DNA of 64,000 nt from Axinella damicornis (lineage: Eukaryota > Porifera > Demospongiae > Axinellida > Axinellidae): assembly GCA_963931865.1 (NCBI GenBank), contig OZ007506.1:12235110-12299109 (forward strand), written 5' to 3'. Numbering within the stretch: the first letter of the stretch is position 1; every line of letters begins with the position of its first letter. A program made the translations under genes and the position numbers. Positions 56,396-64,000 of this stretch are shown in pieces. Below the pieces are notes generated by a model. It was not told the DNA's origin. It did not search any database and saw only the letters and a list, made by a program, of their open reading frames with translations.

Positions 56396-57506
56396 TTAAC
56401 CCTTTATCCACCGAATTCTTCCCACCAAGACAACACATTTTCATGCATTCAGCGCACACCACTTTCGTAGGTACTCCTCTCCCACAGCATTCGCTCCTCA
56501 GCGGCCAAACTTGGTGGGGCCCGCACACATGGAGAGACCCCTCTGGCAATACCATTAATGATATTCATGACCCCTACAAGCCCAGCAATCGGAGGTCAAA
56601 GGTGGATGTCAGCTGGATTTTCACCCAGCATTTCCCTAAACTTGGGCCAGATCTGACTGTTGGCACACCTTACGCCACCAATTTGCATGTTTTCTTGAGC
56701 CCCTGGGTGGGGTCTATGAATATCATTAAAATCAAAAAATCCTCGGGTCAATGAATCTTATAAAAACGCTCACGACATGGTTCATCCCTCAAAGTTGTCC
56801 CTAGGCCCTCTGAAGCCTTTTTGGTCTCTTTTTGGACTGACGAGAAGCCCTACAAGTGCATAGGGTCTAAATGACATCTATAGACGTCAATGGGGCTTAA
56901 CCCTTTAACCACCGAATTCTTCCCACCAAGACAACACATTTTCATGCATTCAGCGCACACCACTTTCGTAGGTACTCCTCTCCCACAGCATTCGCTCCTC
57001 AGCGGCCAAACTTGGTGGGGCCCGCACACATGGAGAGACCTCTCTGGCAATACCGTTAATGATATTCATGACCCCCCACAAGCCCAGCAATCAGAGGTCA
57101 AAGGTGGATGTCAGCCGGATTTTCGCCCAGCATTTCCCTAAACTTGGGCCAGATCTGACTGATGGCACACCTTACACCACCAATTTGCAGGTTTTCTTGA
57201 GGCCCTGGGTGGGGTCTATGAATATCATTAGAATCAAAAATTCTCGGGTCAATGAATCTCATTAAAATCAAAAGACGCCCACGACAGCCCGAAGGGGGGG
57301 CTGCCGCCCCCCCTTCGAAACCCCCCCGCTTGTACGTTTAGTGGGGGAGGCGCGCTGAAATCTGACCAAATTTTTGAGTTCGTGCCTTAAAGTCGTCCCT
57401 AGGCCCTCTGAAGACTTTTTGGTCTCTTTTTGGACTGGCGAGAAGCCCTACAAGTGCATAGGGTCTAAATGACGCATTTATGCGTCAATAGGGCTTAAAG
57501 GGTTAA
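56396..57506. mobile_element. piggyBac-like doublet (TTAA CCCTTT ends)
   Basis: TTAACCCTTTATCCACCGAA at 56396 and TTAACCCTTTAACCACCGAA at 56897 begin two units about 85-95% alike. The second ends TTAAAGGGTTAA at 57506, the inverted terminus. TTAA targets and CCCTTT ends are characteristic of piggyBac. On the minus strand both units encode SECCGRGVPTKVVCAECMKM CC, resembling the Cys-rich zinc segment at the end of piggyBac transposases (inference). No full transposase is present. A similar left end (TTAACCCTTTAAATACAGAA) lies at about 44393. Confidence 0.7.
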
Positions 57507-58136
57507 AGGGATTAAGTGGGTATGCATGGTCACTCTTGATCATACCTGATCTGGTAGCCTATTGATCATCATGAATCCTATAGGGCTACATGTAGCGCTG
57601 GGACCATGCATCTCCATCCACTTGGACCGGCAGTGTTGTAAGCATCTCAATCTTGATCTGTGGGTATCACAGTGATCCATCCCGTACATAATCAGTACGT
57701 ATTACAGTGATCATTCATGCACATCCAGTATTAGTATCACATGAACCCTCATGCATCATGCAGTGTCAGTACATGTATTCCAGTATGAGAGTCACAGTGA
57801 TCCCCCATGCATCCATTGCATCTACAGTTTCCTTGAAGAGGGCCAAATTCACAAATACCCCTGTATGTGAGTTGTCAGTCATGATCACATGAGCAACTTT
57901 GCTGCCATTATGCATAGAGCCATGGACAATGTATTCATCATAAGCTCCTCCTATTGATCAAGAGTACTGCATGCAAGCGCTTACTGTTTACTTGCTGCAA
58001 GCTTTGGTGTTTACTTGCTGTTTTGTATACTGGCAGCACTGGCAAGCTGCTTCATGCATGAAACAACATTGGTAGCTCTCAAAGTGCCTAGTATAGGCTT
58101 GAGACATCTGTCCACTGCTTTTAAGTTTTAACTCAC
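57507..58136. other. no gene seen
   Basis: Weakly repetitive CAGTGATC...CATGCATCC phrases occur at 57690-57830. Nothing else is recognised on either strand. Confidence 0.5.
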
Positions 58137-58314
58137 CTGCTGGAGGGCAGACACCAACGGCACAAGAACAGGGAGAGTACCAAGGCACTAGAACTTCTCA
58201 TAGAGGCTCTAGTGTATTCCATGGTGGGTCTCAAGGCGTACGAGTGCAGAGGGTGGGTATTTGCACAAGAGGACATTTCCTGGAGGGCTGCCAGCACCCA
58301 GCCAAAGGTCTTGT

Positions 58315-58361
<47 letters not shown>

Positions 58362-58440
58362 ACCACCACCACCACCACCACCACCAATTAGGATACGGAA
58401 CTGAGGAACATTCCGGAAGGCATACAGGCTGGAACAAGGG
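58137..58440 (-). pseudogene. decayed diacylglycerol-kinase catalytic fragment
   Basis: YAFRNVPQFRILIGG (about 58428-58385) and TFGWVLAALQEM (58309-58274) match the DAGK segment F..VP.FRILVCGGDGTVGWVL, which binds ATP through GGDG. Between them lies (GGT)n and a poly-G run of about 46 that replaces the GGDG codons and changes frame. After QEM the expected LLCKYPPSAL is found in another frame, followed by a stop, so at least two shifts are present. A good donor (CAG|GTGAGT) remains at 58136. Homopolymer length errors could explain the first shift but not the second. Diacylglycerol kinases phosphorylate diacylglycerol to phosphatidic acid; this copy should be inactive. Confidence 0.5.
58314..58386. 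repeat. poly-C followed by (CAC)n
   Basis: About 46 C and eight CAC triplets on the plus strand, poly-G/GGT in the sense of the kinase fragment. Confidence 0.9.
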
Positions 58441-58904
58441 GGTGACAAAGAGAGGTTAGCAGTAAGACTGTCTGACTAAGACCCGAGGGTTAGAATCCCA
58501 ACCAGATCCCAGAAACATATTTCTGTCTCACTTTAATCAGTCTCACTTTAATCACCAAGTGCCTCCACAAAAACTTCACTTTTCCCTAGTTGAGTAATAA
58601 GTGGCTTGTAACAGGCACTACGTATTTGAGTACCAATACCTAAAAGCACGAATAGGTATTGGTATATTGGCTGTATATCTGTAAATGTGTAAGTGTACCA
58701 AGCAAAGAAAATCTTCCTGTGAAACCTCAAGGAGATTAGCCTCATTCCTAGGCCGTTACAGGAAATCAGCTGGATCAAGAGCGCATGATAACATCATCAT
58801 ACCTCCAATGACAATGATGGGAGGCTACTTGGAGGTGAAACTTTTTCGTGAAACCTCCTGCAACTTTGTACAATAATGATACAGTTGCCAAGGCCAAGAC
58901 TAAC

Positions 58905-59003
58905 CTGTCCTTTAGATTCATGATGGAGACAACAAGACAGCCATTGTCCGGTAGTCATGGTGTAGTCACTTAGTATCTGAATGCAGTACTTGTATTCACC
59001 GTC
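58905..59003 (-). CDS. single candidate exon, unrecognised
   Basis: A 99-base open exon flanked by TAG| and CAG|GTTAGT, phase 0 at both ends, reading DGEYKYCIQILSDYTMTTGQ and then WLSCCLHHESKGQ. It lies upstream, in sense, of the diacylglycerol-kinase fragment and may or may not belong to it. No family recognised. Confidence 0.3.
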
Positions 59004-59034
59004 CTACACCAGATACACCTGGCAAGACTACGGG

Positions 59035-59310
59035 AAGAGAGGAGTGAGGGAGTAAGGGAGAGGGAGGGAGGGAGGGAGAGGGAGGGAGGGAGGGAGAGGG
59101 AGGGAGGGAGGGAGGGAGGGTGGAGGGAGGGAGGGAGGGTGGAGGGAGGGAGGGAGATGGAGAGGTGGAGGGAGGGAGAGAAGGAGGGGAGAGCATGAAG
59201 GAGGGAGGGCGAGAGGGAGGATGAAAGCAGGAAGGGGTAGAGAAAGGGGGAAGGGTGAGGGGGAGGGATGGAAGGGAGGGAGGGGAGGAGGGAGGGGAGG
59301 AGGGAATAGT
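59035..59310. repeat. (GGGA)n-rich tract
   Basis: GGGAGGGA/GAGAGGGAGGG sequence, low complexity. Open frames on both strands are artefacts. Confidence 0.9.
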
Positions 59311-59404
59311 GACATGATGTATAGGTCAACAGGCAACACAAGACTGCTCACATATGCAGTGATGGGAAGGGAAGGTGGAGGAGAGAGGGAGGAGAATGGA
59401 GGGG

Positions 59405-60055
59405 AGTAGAGGAACGCAGGGGAGCAGAGGTTACAGAGGGGAGTACAGAAGAGGAGTAGAGGAACAGAGGGGAGCAGAGGTTACAGAGGGGAGTACAGGA
59501 GAGGAGTAGAGGAACGGAGGGGAGCAGAGGTTACAGAGGGGAGTACAGGAGAGGAGTAGAGGAACGGAGGGGAGCAGAGGTTACAGAGGGAGTACAGGAG
59601 AGTTGAGAAACGGAGGGGAGCAGAGGTTACAGAGGGGAGTACAGGAGAGGAGTAGAGGAACGGAGGGGAGGAGAGGTTACAGAGGGGAGTACAGGAGAGG
59701 AGTTGAGGAACGGAGGGGAGCAGAGGTTACAGAGGGGAGTACAGGAGAGGAGTAGAGGAACGGAGGGGAGCAGAGGTTACAGAGGGAGTACAGGAGAGTT
59801 GAGAAACGGAGGGGAGCAGAGGTTACAGAGGGGAGTACAGGAGAGGAGTAGAGGAACAGAGGGGAGGAGAGGTTACAGAGGGGAGTACAGGAGAGGAGTT
59901 GAGGAACAGAGGGGAGCACAGGTTACAGAGGGAAGTACAGGAGAGGAGTTGAGGAACGGAGGGGAGCAGAGGTTACAGAGGGGAGTACAGGAGAGGAGTA
60001 GAGGAACGGAGGGGAGCAGAGGTTACAGAGGGGAGTACAGGAGAGGGAGGGGAAA
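59405..60055. repeat. 50-bp minisatellite, ~13 units
   Basis: A regular 50-bp unit, GGGGAGCAGAGGTTACAGAG GGGAGTACAGGAGAGGAGTAGAGGAACGGA, with small variants; a 45-bp unit (AGTTGAGAAACGG) recurs at 59590 and 59790, implying higher-order duplication. The 128-aa open frame is a repeat translation. Confidence 0.93.
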
Positions 60056-60492
60056 ACATTTTCATTTCCGTAAGGCCAGACCAATTTAATTTCTTGTTGC
60101 TCTGATTCGCCGGTCGTATTTTCAGGAGGCAAGGAAAAATTTTAATTTTGGGGTCTAAGGTCATATTGTGCACATGCGCACTCTCTGTCAAGCTCAAAAT
60201 GGCTGCAAGTTGTTTGGGGCACTAGCGGCTAGCCCCAGGAACGTTGCCATTTCGAAAATGACGTAATCCGAAATTATGTGCTCGCATGTGGTGCAGGAGA
60301 CTAATAGTCTGGACCTATGCTATGGACTGGCCGGGGCCAAGTGAGTTCCGGAGACAGACATAAACGGTGACAAACACAACTGAAACATGTGAGTGCGTTG
60401 AAAATAGTGTCTAATCGATCCCGGGCTGCTTAGGCTGGGTAACAGTTGCTGCATATCCAGCTATCAGTAGGTGCTTCAGTAAGGTTAACACT

Positions 60493-60955
60493 AGCCTCGT
60501 TTCCAGGCCGTTTTTGGGAGGGAGAAACGGCCTGGCAACTTTCGCGAGTTCAAACTGTTTACAGACATAACGTCACGGCAATTGCATACCTCATTCGCGA
60601 ATTCGATCAGTGAAGTCCACGTGATACTTCTGATATTTTCACCGGCTGAGAACGGTCCTTTCCAGCTCGTGGAAGCAACTGTTTGCGCAGGTTCTGCGAC
60701 AGAAGGCAAGCAGAAGACGAACGAACAAAAGTCGTCATGCAGAGCACCTACACTAGCGCGATCGAGCGATCAACTACTGTGATGAATGGGCGTGACTGCG
60801 ACGTTCCAACGCATGACGCAATTCAGCTTACTGTTGTCATGTGACAGCGATCTGAAATCTGATTGGGACTTCCAACTCTCTGGCAGCGGAAGTAACACTT
60901 TGAACTCGCGGAAGTTGCCAGGCCGTTTCTCCCTCTTAAAACGGCCTGGGAAGAT
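60493..60955. mobile_element. TAGCCTCG-group element, uninterrupted copy
   Basis: Left end TAGCCTCGTTTCCAGGCCGT, inverted right part AACGGCCTGGGAAGA. About 460 bp, homologous to 39722-40568 without its nested insert. It carries the empty site GCATACCTCATT at about 60584-60595. The right terminus is truncated after CCTGGGAA. Confidence 0.85.
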
Positions 60956-61520
60956 TTTACCCGATTATGTACATGGAAGCTGTGATGTATTGACACAGCT
61001 GGTGGTTCACTCACCAGTGAAGCCAAAACTCACAGCAATCACATTGTATCATGTTCTTTTTGGCTGTGATATCATCACAGGCAGCGCTTGTCTCGCGGGC
61101 CAGACTTCACATTCTGCCGAGAGGGGAAGTTAAGTCTGGGAACCTGCCTATTCCATTTTGGTCCACACAATTTATTATTGCGTGTCACGTATAAACGGAA
61201 TGCTTACTTGCTATATGTCGTCATGTTCAAAACACTAGCAAAGTTCTTCATGGCTTAATCTCCTGCTATTTTCCAAGACTAGAATAGCCTAATCTCAAAC
61301 AAGCAGCATCAATTATTGCTCGATCAACATCCATGTTCTTAGACAGCTTGCGCGCTGTGGATTGTCGGAATATAATCCTACGTTATGTCACAAGTTAAAT
61401 TGAAATAGAACAATATATGTGCCAGCATTCCAGCGTACCGTAACCAAGGCAGATCACCAGACGTAATATTGTCTAGAAGTTGTGAGTGCTGTAATAACTT
61501 CTTGTCTTCCCTTTGGCCTC

Positions 61521-61574
<54 letters not shown>

Positions 61575-62030
61575 AGCAAGAAATTCTTATAAGAATCTTA
61601 TGGCAAGATTCTTATCAGATCTGATCATATGATCTTGCAAAATCATGCAAGATTATTGGACGTATTGGTTCAAATTCTTACAAGAACAGATAAGTTCTCA
61701 CTCTGATCAGATAAGATCTTGCTGTGATCAGATAAGATCCTGCTGTGATCAGATAAGATCCTGCTGTGATCAGATAAGATCATGATATGATCAGATAAGA
61801 TCATGATATGATCAGATAAGATCATCTTGTGATCAGATAAGATCTGATCATGTGATCAGGTAAGATCGTACTGTGATCTTGAGCGAGGTCATCATGCAAG
61901 ACTGTTGACAGGAGACGTATGTTAAAAATTAATGGTATAAGAGATAAAAAATAACAGCTAAAGGATTATAATAGAGATATAAACAACAGCTAAAGGATTA
62001 TAATAGTAATTGGTCTTCTATTATATACTA
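60956..62030. repeat. intergenic: (GT)n and GATC-rich tandem array
   Basis: (GT)n at about 61522-61571, followed at about 61583-61880 by degenerate 21-22-bp units of GATCAGATAAGATCCTGCTGT. Each unit contains AGATAAGATC, a GATA-factor-like site, inside the palindrome GATCAGATAAGATC. A 24-bp duplication (ACAGCTAAAGGATTATAATA) lies at 61953-62005. No gene seen. Confidence 0.75.
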
Positions 62031-64000
62031 CTAAAGTTTCTTGTTCCTGTTTGCTCGGTCAATGCACTTCTGATTGCATTTTTTCTTTATCAAAAGGGCA
62101 TTTTCGTGCACGGCTGTGCCTCCAAATTTTCTTGACACACATTCTGTAATGATCAAAGTAGAATAGCCATGAAGTTGTGATGTAGCCATGAAGTTGTGAT
62201 GTAAGTACTCCAAATGTTCACTATCTAACCTCCGTGGTTGCTTTACGACGGCAGGCTATACGCCAACATGCACCCCCATGGAGGGATATAAAGTCTATGT
62301 ACCTTCAAGGAGCTGAACTTTTCCACCAGGAAGCCCTGGCTTTGTCGTCCGTTTATTGGACTCGTAGCAACAGTTTGCCAGCTCCTCCTCCGTGAAGATC
62401 ACGTCCATTAGTGCCAATGCATATTTGGTTGGCTCCACTGCCCGAATTTTCAACAAATTAATGCCATTCTCCTGAAAGTGCAGACAAAAGTTGTGAACCA
62501 TACTCTATACATGTAGCTAGTTAGGATTCAAGCACCGTCTGGGTAGATGAGAAATGTGAGAATTACAGGTTAGCTACAGGATACACCCATAGCACAGTGT
62601 TTCTTTTAGAAAATCGTTCGAGGGGCGGGCGGAATCGTAGTGCGGTGAGGTAAGGGGGGAGGCATGAATAGCTTTGCATACATAATACTTCTTGGGTATC
62701 ATTCAAGGGGGGGGGGGGGGGGGGGGGGGGGGGAGTAAAGATTCAAGCTGGTGTTCAGGCTGGTGTTCTATTTAGTGCACGCCACTCTGCACAATGCGCC
62801 GCGAAGACTAGCCCGCAACTGTAACTTACTGTTATAAATCTCTCCTCCGGCTCATCCTGTTGCTCACACTTCACCAAGTTTGGAGGTTGCTCACACTTCA
62901 CCAAGTTTGGAGGTTGCTCACACTTGACCGCATTTAATGGTGTCAGTGGTCGTCTGGTCTGTAAGGTTGAAAAGAAAGGTATATGAAGCATGACAGTCAC
63001 AGTATATTTTGATAAGACAGCCCAGATGAAAAACAACTGCAACTACAAGGGAATTACATATGCTGGGAGTAAATACCTGCTGGCTTGAACCTCGGTCTTG
63101 GCTGCCTGCTGTAGCAGCAAGGTGACGCATGATTTTGGACAGCTTTTTGTCCAAATCTTGCAGAAGACCCTATTGAAGGCCGAAGGGGTGGAATAGATCA
63201 CCTATGTCCTCATTAATAAAAGGATAGCACAGGATGTCAAAACCTATAAAATTGGAGTGTATATATACTCAGTGTAGTACTTACTGTGTGGACCTTGAGG
63301 GTATCCATAATTTGGGTCATCGTTTCAGTTGTTGTGTCATCAACGAATGGTACAGAGAAACCGATCTGTGCAAATGTGTACAATTATGTTATGTGATTAC
63401 AGTAAACTATAGGCTTGACTATGTAGTACTGTAAAGACAGAAAATGATACAATTTGCTTGTTCTTAAGTTTACTTGTTGTGTAATTAAACCACCGCTTTA
63501 GATCTAATGTCAACCACTACTGTACAAATCAATGGTCGACAGTAGGTACCATACCGTATATGTCATAGCATGATTATAGTCAAAGGAACCAACAACAGAC
63601 TTCATATAATTCTTTCCATTATTCTATTACATGTACATACGTACGTACCTTTCCAATGTCCTTGTGAGCTTTTCTGACTGTACTGTCTTCATCACTGTCA
63701 TCACCGTATTGTCCAGACTTCTCCTCTACCGCTATAATGAAGTCAGTATTAGTAAAAGAGTACTAGCAGTACTCAACCATGGATAATTAAGACTACGTAA
63801 ACTTAATTATCCATGACTCAACTTATCGCTATCACTGCCATTGTTTAGCTCTAGGCAGATACATGGTACAGCCTGTAAAACTATTGTCAGTCATTCAGTA
63901 CTGTACCTGCATTCTCAAATTCACTGTCACTGGAAACCACAATTTTAGGGAACTTCGACCGTTTCCCATGGCCAGGAGCACTGCCCCGCTTGACTCCTTT
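62031..64000 (-). CDS. BEN-domain protein, 3' part (open at right edge)
   Basis: Exons 64000-63907 (partial), 63731-63649, 63365-63285, 63169-63077, 62958-62830, 62471-62303 and 62143-62031 (stop), all in phase, give 253 visible aa. The C-terminal BEN domain spans the last two exons: YALALMDVIFTEEELANCCY ... GGKVQLLEG and CVSRKFGGTAVHENALLIKK. BEN domains bind DNA or recruit chromatin repressors. The N-terminal part is acidic/basic (SSDSEFEN, DDSDEDSTVRKAHKD) with a short coiled region (LLQDLDKKLSKIMRHLAATA). Exon 62958-62830 has a 27-base duplication giving VKCEQPPNL twice. A nuclear regulatory role is inference from the domain. Confidence 0.85.
62705..62735. repeat. poly-G tract in BEN gene intron
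   Basis: About 27 consecutive G on the plus strand, poly-C in the sense of the gene, between the 62830 donor and the 62471 acceptor. Confidence 0.9.
63780..63824. repeat. short inverted repeat in BEN gene intron
   Basis: CATGGATAATTAAG and its complement CTTAATTATCCATG around ACTACGTAAA, a 14-bp-arm hairpin. Confidence 0.75.

Noticed and set aside
58440..58505. tRNA-like segment (GAGGGTTAGAATCCC)
   Set aside because: Only a weak B-box resemblance; no A box at the right distance and no cloverleaf that I can draw.
59703..60089. 128-aa Arg/Gly/Glu-rich open frame
   Set aside because: Translation of the 50-bp minisatellite.

Overview
This is a metazoan nuclear contig, most likely from a sponge. 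The genes are intron-rich with GT-AG introns. They encode animal proteins: a homodimeric kinesin-2 motor (KIF17/OSM-3 type), a BRCC36-type JAMM deubiquitinase, a class C GPCR and a BEN-domain protein. Two further genes encode beta-helix plus multi-TM membrane proteins of a kind I associate, from memory only, with demosponge gene expansions. About half of the window is repeat: microsatellites, long poly-G/C runs, minisatellites, and several families of short TIR and hairpin elements. A 200-base assembly gap lies at 6301-6500.

Layout. (1) 1-4.2 kb, minus strand: five exons of a beta-helix surface protein that runs off the left edge. (2) 4.2-7.1 kb: gene-poor, with a dispersed repeat and the gap. 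(3) 7.1-19.4 kb, plus strand: a second, head-to-head member of the same family, traced exon by exon from beta-helix repeats through a Cys-rich stalk to about 8-9 TM helices and the stop at 19354. (4) 19.6-20.5 kb: a TIR element carrying an internal minisatellite. (5) 21.8-24.7 kb, minus strand: a 915-aa class C GPCR. (6) 25-31.8 kb: tandem repeats, a decayed HECT-ligase fragment, and a degenerate DDE-like/SAP element with a 268-bp internal duplication. (7) 32.26-44.80 kb, minus strand: a complete nine-exon KIF17 gene, 827 aa, all phases consistent. (8) 44.87-55.08 kb, plus strand: a complete eight-exon BRCC36 gene, 287 aa. Its start codon lies 64 bases from the KIF17 start codon, so the two must share a bidirectional promoter region. 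Its 4.9-kb intron 6 holds antisense material (an RS-rich gene fragment and a Helitron-like relic). (9) 56.4-57.5 kb: a piggyBac-like doublet. (10) 58.1-59.0 kb, minus strand: a decayed diacylglycerol-kinase fragment whose glycine loop coincides with a poly-G run. (11) 59-62 kb: minisatellites. (12) 62.0-64.0 kb, minus strand: the 3' part of a BEN-domain gene, open at the right edge.

The strongest non-genic discovery is a family of more than 15 hairpin elements with TAGCCTCGTTCCCAGG-type ends. At least four copies are flanked by perfect 9-bp target-site duplications, which points to a Mutator-like mechanism. A second strong point is a TA-flanked MITE inserted inside another element whose paralogous empty site lies 20 kb away in the same window. 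Exon boundaries were read by eye from splice sites, phase and protein similarity. No database search was possible.
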